DNA of 47,046 bases from Micromonospora arida (GTDB taxonomy: Bacteria; Actinomycetota; Actinomycetes; Mycobacteriales; Micromonosporaceae). The notes below the pieces were generated by a model that was not told the origin of the DNA, did not search any database, and worked only from the letters and a program-made list of their open reading frames with translations. The DNA is taken from the NCBI RefSeq assembly GCF_003857035.1, contig NZ_QGSY01000139.1:1-47046 (forward strand), in the 5' to 3' direction. This document shows positions 20,049 through 29,283 of this stretch, piece by piece. A program made the translations under genes and the position numbers. The number at the start of each line of letters is the position of its first letter. Position 1 is the stretch's first letter.

Positions 20049-20540
20049 GTGAGCACGGTTGGCTTGATCATGGGCAGCGACTCGGACTGGCCGACCATGC
20101 GGGCCGCGGCCGAGGTGCTCGACGACTTCGGTGTGGCGTACGAGGTCCGGGTGATCTCGGCGCACCGGACTCCGGTCGCGATGATCGAGTACGGGCGCGA
20201 CGCCGCCCACCGGGGCCTCAAGGTGATCATCGCGGGGGCCGGGGGTGCCGCCGCGCTGCCTGGCATGGTCGCGTCGGTGACGCCGCTGCCGGTGATCGGT
20301 GTGCCCGTGCCGCTGAAGCACCTCGACGGCATGGACTCGCTGCTGTCCATCGTGCAGATGCCGGCCGGGATCCCGGTCGCCACCGTGTCGATCGGCAACG
20401 CCCGCAACGCCGGCCTGCTCGCCGTACGGATCCTCGGTGCCGGCGACGAGGCCCTGCGCGCCAAGATGACGACCTACCAGCAGGACCTGGAGAAGCTGGT
20501 GGCAACCAAGGAAGCCGCCCTCCAAGCCACCCTGCGGTAG
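20049..20540 (+). CDS. purE: N5-CAIR mutase PurE
   Basis: PurE moves the carboxylate of N5-CAIR to C4, giving CAIR, directly after PurK in purine synthesis. The 163-residue protein has G-S-D-S-D-W-P-T-M at the nucleotide site, S-A-H-R-T-P with the catalytic histidine, and the [11 protein letters not shown] loop. Length fits class I PurE. The open frame starts at 20013 in overlap with the purK stop. The GTG at 20049 is preferred because it gives the standard family N terminus and has GAGGAG nine bases upstream. Co-transcribed with purK. Confidence 0.95.
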   Translation: MSTVGLIMGSDSDWPTMRAAAEVLDDFGVAYEVRVISAHRTPVAMIEYGRDAAHRGLKVIIAGAGGAAALPGMVASVTPLPVIGVPVPLKHLDGMDSLLSIVQMPAGIPVATVSIGNARNAGLLAVRILGAGDEALRAKMTTYQQDLEKLVATKEAALQATLR

Positions 20541-20564
20541 CCTTCCCGCGCACCCCATCGCATC

Positions 20565-20637
20565 CGCGATCTTGCACTTTCGGTCGATGCTTCGCGGCTT
20601 TTGCCCCTAGTGTCGCAACAGAAAGTGCAAGATCGCG
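20565..20637. repeat. Long inverted repeat between convergent genes
   Basis: The arms 20565-20581 and 20621-20637 are perfectly complementary over 17 bases (core ATCTTGCACTTTC) around a 39-base loop. It lies between purE and the convergent giant membrane-protein gene. It could act as a two-way terminator or be a dispersed palindromic repeat. The arms are far more A/T-rich than the surroundings. Confidence 0.7.
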
Positions 20638-20711
20638 CGAGAGGGACGCGGGTGACGCGAGCCCGGACCACTCACCGCGCCCACTCATTCAGACCGCCGT
20701 GACCCTCCGAT

Positions 20712-23700
20712 TCATCTCATGCCGCGCAGGGCGGTCTGTAGGCGTTCCTGGGCGCGGCGGCGGCGCTCGTTGCTCGCGCCGAGCACCAGCAGCAGGATGC
20801 CCACCGGGATCAGCGCCAGCCAAGGGCCCAGGCTGAACAGGGCGTGGATCGCCGTGATCGCGGTGACCGACGCGCCGACGATCACCGGGGCCTGCTGCTG
20901 GCTGGACGAGCCGAAGATCAGCACTGCTACCGCGCCGAGCAGCAGCAGCATCTGCCGCAGCGTGCTGGACTCGGTGGCCAGCACGATGGCCAGCGTCGGC
21001 ACGAAGGCCGCGACCAGCGCCGGCCCGTACGCCACCCAGCTGCTCATGTCGGGTCGGTGGCGCAGCTCCAGGACTCCGACGAGGAGGGCCAACACGGCGA
21101 ACGGCAGCGTGTACGCCTCGGGCAACGCCACGTCGGCGACTCGCATCAGGATCCACCACGCGGTGATCTCACACACCACCACGGCCCAGAACAGGATCCG
21201 GCGTTCCACCGGCCGGCGACCGGGTCGGGTCGCCGCCACCCCGAGGACAGCGCCCCAGGCAGCCAGCAGGGCGGCGATGTGGCGGGGCGAGTCGAAGGCG
21301 AGGGCCAACGCGATCAGCGCGGCAGCGTACCCGGTCCACTCCACAGTGGAGGCCTCACGCTGCGCCTCGGGGCGACGCAGCCGGGGCAGGGTCGCGGCGA
21401 GCACCTGCAGGACCGCGCCGACGGCGAGCACCCCGAACGCGGACCAGACCGCGGCCAGCCCGGCGACCAGGCCGGCGGTGAGCACGAAGAGCTGCGCCAT
21501 GAGTGAGGCGAAGAGCCAGCCGAGGATGCGCGCCCGCTGGGTGGTGCCGAACAGCGCCGCCACCGCGCCCACCCCGACCGCGCTGCCGAGGGTGAACAGG
21601 GTCATCTGCCGGTCGGCCAGGCTGCCGGCGAGCCCGGCGCTGCCACCGGCCAGACCGATGGCGAACACCAGCACCCGGGCCAGCCGCAGTGAGCGGGCCC
21701 GCTCGACCAGCGGCGGCGGTGGGGTCAGTGCGAGACCGAGCATCGCGATGGTGAAGACGGAGAGTGCGGCAACGGTGCTGGCGGGCCAGCCCTGGCCCAG
21801 CGCGATGGGTGCGATCAGCAGCGTGACGGCCGCCCCGGGCAGCACCACCGGCACGGCCCGGGACCGTCGCCCACCGCTGAACCCGGTGGCGGCCAGCGCG
21901 GCGGTAGCGGTGAGCAGCAACGCCGTCAGCACGTGGGTCGGGTTGACCACGTCCGACGGCGGGGTGAGCAGCTCCGGCGGCGGGCCCTGCCAGATCCGGG
22001 TCAGTGTGCGGTGCGGCTCGACCAGGGCGGTGACCAGCGCGGGTGCGATCGAGGCGAGCGCCAGGGCGGTCGGCAGCGCCGCCGCGCCCAGCGCGCCCGC
22101 GGCCGGGTTGACCCGCCACCGTCGGCGCTCCGGGTCGTCCGGCAACCGCCGTAGGGCGCCGTCGAGTCGTACCGCCCAGCGCCGGACCGGCTGGGCCGCG
22201 CCGGTGGGCGGCACGGTGGCCGCGCGGATCAGCTCGGCCAGTACGCCGAGCAGGGCGGCGGCGGCCGCGTAGACGCCGGCGGCGAGGCCGGTGGGGATGG
22301 CGGCAAGGGCGCTGATGGTGGCCCCGCCGACCACCGCCACGCTGACCCAGGGCAGATATTGCGGCACCAGCCGGCGGACCGCGGCCACGGCGGCCAGACC
22401 GAGGCTGGTCGCGGCCAGCGCGGCGGTCAGCACCACCTGCGCCGAGTGTTCGAACTCGGCGGACAGTGCCGCCACCGCACCGGGGAGGGCCAGCAGGGCG
22501 GCACCGATCGCCGCGCCGCCGATCTGCGCCAGGTGCGGCGGCATCCCCTCGGTTTCGATGTCGGCGACCTGTGGACCGGCGAGGACGCGGGCCAGCGTGG
22601 CCACCACCACGCCGATCAGGGCGATGCTGCCCAGCGCCAGGGCCGTGGTCCACGGGCGGACCAGTCCGGCTCCCGCGGCATGCAGCGCGACGACCCCGGC
22701 CACGGTGGCCCGGGACAGCCCGGCGCGCGCCTCCTCCGTGGCCACCGCGGCCATGCCGAACACGGTGGCGACCATTCCGCCGACCAGGACCGGTGACCAC
22801 CAGGCCAGATCGAATGCGGCCGGCGCGCCGATCGTGGCGAGCACCACCGCCACGCCGGACACGTCCCAGCGCCACGGCGGCGGGAGCAGGATGCCGGCGG
22901 CGAGTGCCAGCAGCGCCAGCGCGACGGGCGCCTGCCAGGTGGCACCGCCGACGGGGGCGGCTGGCCAGCCGCTCAGGTCGCCCTTCCAGATCGGGCCGGG
23001 GGTGGCCAGCACGCCGACCCCACCGCGGATCGCCGACCAGCCTGCGAGGACGCCGATCAGGGCACCGCCGACGGTGAGGCCGAGGATCGGACCGCGTCGC
23101 CACTCCTCCGGCATGCTGCGGGCGCCCACGGCGACAACCAGGAGCAGGGCGGCGGCCACCGCCAGCTGCCCACCCGGGGCGAGTACCGCCCCGATCCGTA
23201 CCAGCGTGGCGATCAGGGCGGTGGTGACCGCCGCGGCGGCCAGGTCCGAGCCGTCGAGGGTGAGATCGGCTCGACGGCCGGCGTCGATGGAGGGGGCCAG
23301 GAAGAGCAGCACCGCCGCGACCAGCAGGAGCGCGCCCACCCAGGCGTCGGCGACGGTAGCGCCGGGCGCCCCGAACGCGGCGGCGGTGACCATCAGCGCG
23401 CCCAGCCCGGTGCCGACCGACAGCGGGGCGGGGATGTGGCGCTGGGAGACCTGCACGACGGCGGCGTAGCCCAGGGTCACGCAGACCGCCAGGAAGCTGG
23501 CCGCCAGGATCGGGACGGTCACCTCGCGGAGGCTCGCCGGAGTGAGGGTCGGGTCCTTCGGCATGGTCGCGGCCACGAACGCCGCCACCGCCCCGGGCAG
23601 CGCGAACGCGGCGCCACCGGCGGCCCAGGCGGTGACCGTGTCGGAGGCGGCCGAGGCGATCCGGATCCGGGGCGCCAGTGTGACCAGCGTGCCGGCCACG

Positions 23701-25607
23701 AACAGGGTGATCAGGACCGCGGCGGTGAGGGTGGGGCTGGCCAGGCTGGCACCCGCGCCGAACAGGCCGACCACGGCCGCCCCGATGGCGTGGGCCACCG
23801 CGGCTCGACCGGTGCGGGCGGAGAGCCCGATGACCCCGATGCCGATCGCGGCGATCACCATTGGCCAGGGTGCCGTCGCCCAGCCGAGACCGAACGAGGC
23901 CGGGACGGCGAGCGCGGTCAGCGCAGCGCCGGCGACCGCGAACTCCCGGCGGATCTCGGTGGGCAGGGCCAGCACCGCCGCGATGGTGAGCAGGAACGCG
24001 GCCGCCGCGAGCTGCCAGGTGGTCGGCCCGACGGCGGCGGCCAACTCGCCCGGGTACCGGCTGAGGTCGGGGTTCCAGGCGGGCAGTGCCGCCCGGACCG
24101 GTGCCACCCCGGCGCGTAGCGCGCCGCCGGCCACCACCAGACCACTGACTGTCAGCGCCACCGCGGAGGCCAACTGTGGGCCACGTCGGGCCGCCTCCGG
24201 GACCGCGCGCACCGCCAGCCCGGTCACCGTGATGACCGCCGCGATCAGCAGCAGCGCCCGACCGGGGAGTGCCACCGAGGCGATTCGGCTGAGCGAGCCG
24301 ATCACCGCCAGGGTGACGATGCCGGCCGCGACGTCCGGCAGCGGCGGGCGACGCAGCACCAACGCGCCGGCCAGCCCGATCATGGCGGCCAGCAGCAGCA
24401 CCACCCCGGCGCCGGTCGCGGTCGGCACGGTCTGGGCCCGCAGCAGGGCGGTGACCGCGTACGCCAGGGAGACGGCGACCGCCAGGGCGTGCAGCAACCA
24501 GGTCAGCTCACGCAGGCCGGGCACCGGCCGGGTCGGCCGCGGGTCAGTGGCGCCGGCGCTGGCGTCGATCAGCTCGGCGGCCTCCTCCGGGTCGCCCTCC
24601 GGTCGGCTCTCCGCGTCGCGTTGGCGAGGCGCGGACGGCGTGCCCGGCGATGGCAGGTCCTGCCGGACGGGGCGTTCGACGGTCACGCCGGAGCGGGCCA
24701 GGCCGAGGTCGACGAGGGCGACGAGGGCCAGCACCAGGGCCCAGCCGCCCGGGCCGGTGATCTGGTCGTACGCCAGCAGAGGCAGGACCGGCTGCGCGGC
24801 GAGCACGGTGGCGAAGCGGGGCGCGCGCAGACCGGTCCAACCGGCGTACCCGAACGCGACGGCGGCGGTGACCGCGAAGATCACCCCGGCGAAGACCGTG
24901 CCGGAGCCGCTACCGGCGCCGATCCGGTCCACGGCCCAGAGGGCGTTGCCGGCGAGCGGCACCAGCAGCAGGCCGACCGCCGCGATGGTCTCGGCGGTCG
25001 AGGTGAGCCCGCGCCGGGCCAGTGCTGGTGGGGCGAGCAGCATCAGCACGGTGGCCAGGAGCAGGATGCCGAGCCGGGCCAGCGCGTCCATCGAGCTGGT
25101 GGCCACCGCGGCGAAGACCACCGCGGCCACGCCGAGCAGCAGCGCGCCCAGCCCGAGCGGGATGTTCTGCACCTCGCGCGAGGACGCCTCCGGCGGGTGC
25201 TCCGGGTCGTCCACGTCCAGCCAGACGCCCCGGGGCGGGGGCGGCGGCGGATCCTCCGGGGCGGACGGAGTGCCCTGGCGGGGCACCCGGGGCGGCGTTC
25301 CCATGGTGGCCGTCGGTGGCCGCCGGCCGGGGCGGCGACGCAGCACCCGGCGCGGCCGGGTGGCCTGCTTGATCCGCTCCTCGCCGGCGTGGGCGAGGAT
25401 GTCCCGCTGGAAGAGCGCGGCCTGCATCTTGGCGGCGATCTGCCGTTGCTCGCGGGCGATGGCGGCGTCGCGCGCCTTCATCTCCGCGATCGAACGCTCA
25501 ATGTCGGCCAGGTGCTCGACCCACTGTGGTTGATCTGCCCCACAGTGCGGGCATCGGACGGCCGGCTTGATCTCCCGGCCGCACGAGGAGCATTGAAAGG
25601 TCGCCAC
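20712..25607 (-). CDS. SCO7613-type giant polytopic membrane protein with zinc-ribbon N terminus
   Basis: The 1631-residue protein opens with a zinc ribbon: Cys6-x2-Cys9 and Cys19-x2-Cys22. A coiled coil (about 30-80) and a Pro-rich linker (90-145) follow, then dozens of hydrophobic helices to residue 1615 and a short basic tail. Polar linkers fall at about 305-365 and 1130-1165. Residues about 436-690 resemble 796-1050, so part of the membrane region has been duplicated. The pattern matches the actinobacterial SCO7613 C-terminal-domain membrane proteins, whose function is unknown. The GTG start has GGAGGGG four bases upstream. Long open frames on the opposite strand are by-products of its codon bias. 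Confidence 0.85.
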   Translation of the reverse strand: MATFQCSSCGREIKPAVRCPHCGADQPQWVEHLADIERSIAEMKARDAAIAREQRQIAAKMQAALFQRDILAHAGEERIKQATRPRRVLRRRPGRRPPTATMGTPPRVPRQGTPSAPEDPPPPPPRGVWLDVDDPEHPPEASSREVQNIPLGLGALLLGVAAVVFAAVATSSMDALARLGILLLATVLMLLAPPALARRGLTSTAETIAAVGLLLVPLAGNALWAVDRIGAGSGSGTVFAGVIFAVTAAVAFGYAGWTGLRAPRFATVLAAQPVLPLLAYDQITGPGGWALVLALVALVDLGLARSGVTVERPVRQDLPSPGTPSAPRQRDAESRPEGDPEEAAELIDASAGATDPRPTRPVPGLRELTWLLHALAVAVSLAYAVTALLRAQTVPTATGAGVVLLLAAMIGLAGALVLRRPPLPDVAAGIVTLAVIGSLSRIASVALPGRALLLIAAVITVTGLAVRAVPEAARRGPQLASAVALTVSGLVVAGGALRAGVAPVRAALPAWNPDLSRYPGELAAAVGPTTWQLAAAAFLLTIAAVLALPTEIRREFAVAGAALTALAVPASFGLGWATAPWPMVIAAIGIGVIGLSARTGRAAVAHAIGAAVVGLFGAGASLASPTLTAAVLITLFVAGTLVTLAPRIRIASAASDTVTAWAAGGAAFALPGAVAAFVAATMPKDPTLTPASLREVTVPILAASFLAVCVTLGYAAVVQVSQRHIPAPLSVGTGLGALMVTAAAFGAPGATVADAWVGALLLVAAVLLFLAPSIDAGRRADLTLDGSDLAAAAVTTALIATLVRIGAVLAPGGQLAVAAALLLVVAVGARSMPEEWRRGPILGLTVGGALIGVLAGWSAIRGGVGVLATPGPIWKGDLSGWPAAPVGGATWQAPVALALLALAAGILLPPPWRWDVSGVAVVLATIGAPAAFDLAWWSPVLVGGMVATVFGMAAVATEEARAGLSRATVAGVVALHAAGAGLVRPWTTALALGSIALIGVVVATLARVLAGPQVADIETEGMPPHLAQIGGAAIGAALLALPGAVAALSAEFEHSAQVVLTAALAATSLGLAAVAAVRRLVPQYLPWVSVAVVGGATISALAAIPTGLAAGVYAAAAALLGVLAELIRAATVPPTGAAQPVRRWAVRLDGALRRLPDDPERRRWRVNPAAGALGAAALPTALALASIAPALVTALVEPHRTLTRIWQGPPPELLTPPSDVVNPTHVLTALLLTATAALAATGFSGGRRSRAVPVVLPGAAVTLLIAPIALGQGWPASTVAALSVFTIAMLGLALTPPPPLVERARSLRLARVLVFAIGLAGGSAGLAGSLADRQMTLFTLGSAVGVGAVAALFGTTQRARILGWLFASLMAQLFVLTAGLVAGLAAVWSAFGVLAVGAVLQVLAATLPRLRRPEAQREASTVEWTGYAAALIALALAFDSPRHIAALLAAWGAVLGVAATRPGRRPVERRILFWAVVVCEITAWWILMRVADVALPEAYTLPFAVLALLVGVLELRHRPDMSSWVAYGPALVAAFVPTLAIVLATESSTLRQMLLLLGAVAVLIFGSSSQQQAPVIVGASVTAITAIHALFSLGPWLALIPVGILLLVLGASNERRRRAQERLQTALRGMR

Positions 25608-25705
25608 GACACCCCTCCACCCGCACTGTGGACTCCCACTGTCGCAGCATGCCCAAAGCTGGCGCGGATTTCGACTCTTGTCGGCGGGTCCGGGGCAAAC
25701 AACGA

Positions 25706-25744
25706 CACCGGCCGACCACCGAGATGCTCGATGGCCGGCCGGTG
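25706..25744 (-). terminator. Hairpin downstream of UDP-glucose dehydrogenase gene
   Basis: An 8-bp stem (25706-25713 with 25737-25744) encloses a smaller CGAG/CTCG hairpin, 14 bases after the ugd stop. No T-run. Confidence 0.4.
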
Positions 25745-25758
25745 GTGCGTCGGTGGGA

Positions 25759-27186
25759 TCAGGGGCGACCCATGCCCCGGTACTCCCAGCCCGCCTGGGC
25801 CCACAGTGCCGGGTCGAGGCAGTTGCGGCCGTCGACGACCTTGCGACCCTTGACCAAGTCGCCGAGCGCGACGGGATCAGCGTTGCGGAAGTCGGCCCAC
25901 TCGGTGAGGACGCAGACCAGGTCGGCGTCGTTGACCGCCTCGTTGATGCTGTTCTCGTAGGTCAAATCGGGAACCGCACGGCGGGCGTTCTCGGTGCCCT
26001 GCGGGTCGTACACGTGCACGTCGGCGCCGGCCTTGTGCAGCAGTGCGGCGACGGCGAGCGCCGGGGCGTCGCGGACGTCGTCGGTGTTGGGCTTGAAGGT
26101 GGCACCGAGCACGGCGATCCGGGTGCCGGAGAAGTCCGGGCCGGCCGGGCCGGAGCGGCGGCCGAGCAGGTCCGCGGCGAGCTGGAGCACCCGGGTACGA
26201 CGGCGCAGGTTGATCAGGTCGACCTCGTGAAGGAAGCGCAGCGCCTCGCCTGCGCCCAACTCCTGGGCACGGGCCTGGAAGGCCCGGATGTCCTTGGGCA
26301 GGCAGGCGCCTCCGAAGCCGAGACCGGCCTGGAGGAACCGGTTGCCGATCCGCGGGTCGTAGCCGATCGCGCGGGCCAGTTGGGTGACGTCGCCACCGGA
26401 GGCCTCGCAGACCTCGGCCATCGCGTTGATGAAGGAGATCTTGGTGGCCAGGAAGGCGTTCGCGGCGACCTTGACCAGCTCGGCGGTGGAGAAGTCGGTG
26501 ACCACCAGGGGCACCTCGCGGTCCTCCGTGGCGGCCAGGTCGAACACGCCCTTGTGCGCGGCGTAGAGCATGCCGTTGGCCCACTCGCTCTTGACGCCGA
26601 CCACGATCCGGTTGGGCCGCAGGACGTCGTCGACGGCGAAGCCCTCCTGGAGGAACTCGGGGCTCCACGCCACCTCGACGTCCAGGTCGTTCGGGGTGTG
26701 CTTGCCGACGAGCTGCTCGACCCACTCGGCGGTGCCGACCGGCACGGTGGACTTGCCGACGATCAACGCCTTGCGGGTCAGGTGCTGCGCGAGACGGGTG
26801 ACCGACGCCTCGACGTACGACAGGTCGGCGCCCATGCCGTCGGCCCGCTGCGGGGTGCCGACGCAGATGAAGTGCACGTCACCGAACTCGGCGGTCTCGG
26901 CGATGTCGGTGCTGAACCGGAGGCGGCCGGCGGCGAGGTTGCGCCGGAGCAGCTCGTCCAGGCCGGGCTCGTGGATCGGCACCTGACCGGCGTTCAGCAT
27001 CGCGATCTTGTCGGCGTCGACGTCGAACCCGAGAACCTCGTAGCCCAGTTCGGCGTAGCAGATGGCGTACGTCGCACCGAGGTAACCAGTCCCTAGGAAC
27101 GTCACCCGCGGCCGGGGTGCGCCCGAAGGCGGGGTCACCGCGGCGATGGCGGGGGTCGGCTGGATGGTGGGGTAGGGGATCGTCAC
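25759..27186 (-). CDS. ugd: UDP-glucose 6-dehydrogenase
   Basis: This NAD-dependent enzyme oxidises UDP-glucose to UDP-glucuronate for cell-surface polysaccharides. The 475-residue protein has the NAD-binding G-T-G-Y-L-G motif (residues 32-37). The catalytic Cys295 is in F-G-G-A-C-L-P-K-D, and the C-terminal UDP-binding domain contains G-A-T-F-K-P-N-T-D-D-V-R. UDP-N-acetylmannosamine dehydrogenases share the fold, so the exact sugar is not proven. GTG 27186 is chosen because GGAG lies nine bases upstream; the frame to 27258 adds an unlikely basic extension. The gene is divergent from the acyl-CoA dehydrogenase across 250 bases with no other gene in it. Confidence 0.88.
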   Translation of the reverse strand: MTIPYPTIQPTPAIAAVTPPSGAPRPRVTFLGTGYLGATYAICYAELGYEVLGFDVDADKIAMLNAGQVPIHEPGLDELLRRNLAAGRLRFSTDIAETAEFGDVHFICVGTPQRADGMGADLSYVEASVTRLAQHLTRKALIVGKSTVPVGTAEWVEQLVGKHTPNDLDVEVAWSPEFLQEGFAVDDVLRPNRIVVGVKSEWANGMLYAAHKGVFDLAATEDREVPLVVTDFSTAELVKVAANAFLATKISFINAMAEVCEASGGDVTQLARAIGYDPRIGNRFLQAGLGFGGACLPKDIRAFQARAQELGAGEALRFLHEVDLINLRRRTRVLQLAADLLGRRSGPAGPDFSGTRIAVLGATFKPNTDDVRDAPALAVAALLHKAGADVHVYDPQGTENARRAVPDLTYENSINEAVNDADLVCVLTEWADFRNADPVALGDLVKGRKVVDGRNCLDPALWAQAGWEYRGMGRP

Positions 27187-27436
27187 GCCTGTCTTCTCCG
27201 CTCGCGCTGGCGCCGCGTCGTCGCGTCGCATTCTGCTGCGGCGCCTGGGCGGGGGCACCGGAGGTGGCTCACTGTCTCAATCTCCATCATCGCTGAGCGC
27301 GTTAGGTGCACCGTCCTGCCCATGCCTACGCGCCGGTAACATCACCTGAACTGCAGTCGCTAGTCTTCAGTCTGCGCGGTCGGCGGTCAGGAGTCGTCAC
27401 AGACTGCGCATGATAGTGGTGAAGGGGAGGGCCGAG

Positions 27437-28606
27437 ATGGCCGCAGGGGAGTCGTTCGACGTCTACCGGTTGCCCGAGGAGCACCAGGCGATCCGGGAAG
27501 CCGTGCGGGAGGTCTGCGCCGCGAAGGTGGCTCCGCACGCCGCGGAGGCCGACGAGACGGGGGAGTTCCCCAAGGCGTCCTACGACGCGCTGCGCGCGGC
27601 CGACTTCCACGCACCGCACATTCCCGAGGAGTACGGCGGCGCGGGCGCGGACGCGCTGGCCACCGCCATCGTGATCGAGGAGGTGGCCCGCGCCTGCGCG
27701 TCCTCCTCGCTGATCCCGGCGGTGAACAAACTCGGCACCATGCCGCTGCTGTTGTCCGGTTCCGCCGACCTCAAGAGTCGTTACCTGACGCCGGTCGCGG
27801 CCGGTGACGCGATGTTCTCGTACTGCCTCTCCGAACCGGAGGCGGGCAGTGACGCGGCCTCGATGACCACCAGGGCCGTACGTGACGGGGATCACTGGGT
27901 GCTCAACGGTGTGAAGCGCTGGATCACCAACGCCGGGGTGTCCGAGTTCTACACCGTCTTCGCCGTCACCGACCCGTCCGCCCGGTCCCGGGGCATCTCG
28001 GCCTTCGTGGTCGAGAAGTCCGATGTCGGGGTGAGTTTCGGCGCGCCGGAGAAGAAGCTCGGCATCAAGGGCTCGCCCACCCGCGAGGTCTACCTCGACA
28101 ACGTGCGGATCCCGGCCGACCGGATGATCGGTGCGGAGGGCACCGGCTTCGCGACCGCGATGAAGACCTTGGACCACACCCGGGTCACCATCGCCGCGCA
28201 GGCCGTCGGGATCGCGCAGGGCGCGCTCGACTACGCGAAGGGGTACGTGGCCGAGCGTCGCCAGTTCGGCAAGGCGGTCGCCGAGTTCCAGGGGATCCAG
28301 TTCATGCTGGCCGACATGGGCATGAAGCTCGAGGCGGCCCGGCAGCTCACGTACGCGGCTGCTGGCAAGTCGGAGCGTGGCGACGCGGATCTCACCTACT
28401 TCGGCGCGGCGGCGAAGTGCTTCGCCTCCGACGCCGCCATGGAGATCACCACCGACGCGGTGCAGTTGCTCGGTGGCTACGGCTACACGCGGGACTACCC
28501 GGTCGAGCGAATGATGCGGGATGCCAAGATCACCCAGATCTACGAGGGCACCAACCAGGTCCAGCGGATCGTGATGGCCCGACAGTTGCTGGCCGACGTC
28601 GTCTAG
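27437..28606 (+). CDS. Acyl-CoA dehydrogenase
   Basis: The 389-residue flavoprotein oxidises an acyl-CoA at the alpha-beta bond and passes electrons to ETF. It has the FAD-binding [11 protein letters not shown] motif, the W-I-T-N-A-G motif, and a C-terminal catalytic Glu370 in Q-I-Y-E-G-T-N-Q. This places it with the short- or medium-chain enzymes; the preferred substrate is unknown. ATG 27437 has GGGGAGGG five bases upstream; an earlier ATG at 27410 lacks one. The gene stands alone, bounded by a strong hairpin, so no pathway can be read from neighbours. Confidence 0.92.
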   Translation: MAAGESFDVYRLPEEHQAIREAVREVCAAKVAPHAAEADETGEFPKASYDALRAADFHAPHIPEEYGGAGADALATAIVIEEVARACASSSLIPAVNKLGTMPLLLSGSADLKSRYLTPVAAGDAMFSYCLSEPEAGSDAASMTTRAVRDGDHWVLNGVKRWITNAGVSEFYTVFAVTDPSARSRGISAFVVEKSDVGVSFGAPEKKLGIKGSPTREVYLDNVRIPADRMIGAEGTGFATAMKTLDHTRVTIAAQAVGIAQGALDYAKGYVAERRQFGKAVAEFQGIQFMLADMGMKLEAARQLTYAAAGKSERGDADLTYFGAAAKCFASDAAMEITTDAVQLLGGYGYTRDYPVERMMRDAKITQIYEGTNQVQRIVMARQLLADVV

Positions 28607-28615
28607 GGCGTGGTG

Positions 28616-28663
28616 CCGCCGGTGGTCCGGTGCGCCGACAACGGCGTTCCGGACCACCGGCGG
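28616..28663. terminator. Two-way hairpin between acyl-CoA dehydrogenase and the ABC operon
   Basis: A perfect 15-bp stem (28616-28630 with 28649-28663) contains a further 5-bp stem with an ACAA loop. It lies between two converging genes and ends five bases before the stop of the last operon gene. Confidence 0.65.
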
Positions 28664-28668
28664 TGTCG

Positions 28669-29283
28669 TCACCGATCGGGGGCCGTCTCGGTGGCGGGTC
28701 GCAGCGGGCCGCCACGCAGCGCGTACGCGAGCAGACCGGTCACCGCCAGTACGGTGGCGCAGGCGGTGGCGGCGGTGGTGCCGGCGGGCTGGGTCAGCCA
28801 GCTGGCGACCTGTACCCGCACGTCGGTGCTGGGCCCCAGGAACGGCAGAACCGCGATGAGGGTCCAGGTGAGCGGGGCGATCCAGGACAGCGCGGCACCG
28901 ACCACTGCGGCGCCGAGCGCGGTCAGCCCGAGCAGGCCGGCGGTGTTGCGCAGCACGAGGGCGAACGGCTCGTAGCGCGCGTCGGTGAGCGTGCTGAGCG
29001 ACAGCAGGGCGGTGATCGCGGCAGTGGCGAGGAGCAGGTGTCCGGCACGTCGCAGCGGCCAGTTGACCGACGCCGTGTGGTCCAGGGCGTCGTCCGCGCC
29101 GCTGAGTGTGGTGCCGAACGCGACCACCGCCAGCATGATGGTGAGACTCGCCGTCCGGGCGTTGATGGTGGTCGACTCCGTGTAGACCAGCGACAACACC
29201 CAGGCCAGCGCGACGATCGCCGCCGCGCTGCTGACCGCGAGGGGGACCCGGCGCGACCGCAGGTGGAGCCGGAACCATCTCAC
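28669..29283 (-). CDS. Polytopic membrane protein, likely ABC transporter permease partner
   Basis: The 204-residue protein has a basic N terminus (R-W-F-R-L-H-L-R-S-R-R) and about six hydrophobic helices. It is the last gene of the sigma/anti-sigma/ABC operon, and its GTG start at 29283 overlaps the preceding stop by four bases. That coupling and its topology suggest it forms part of the ABC transporter membrane unit. No conserved domain is recognised. The frame continues upstream to 30729 only as a shadow of the neighbouring permease gene. Confidence 0.75.
   Translation of the reverse strand: MRWFRLHLRSRRVPLAVSSAAAIVALAWVLSLVYTESTTINARTASLTIMLAVVAFGTTLSGADDALDHTASVNWPLRRAGHLLLATAAITALLSLSTLTDARYEPFALVLRNTAGLLGLTALGAAVVGAALSWIAPLTWTLIAVLPFLGPSTDVRVQVASWLTQPAGTTAATACATVLAVTGLLAYALRGGPLRPATETAPDR

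Noticed and set aside
20719..25533. Several long plus-strand frames opposite the giant membrane protein
   Set aside because: They mirror its Ala/Gly/Leu-rich codons, have Ser/Ala/Arg-rich products and lack start signals or known domains.
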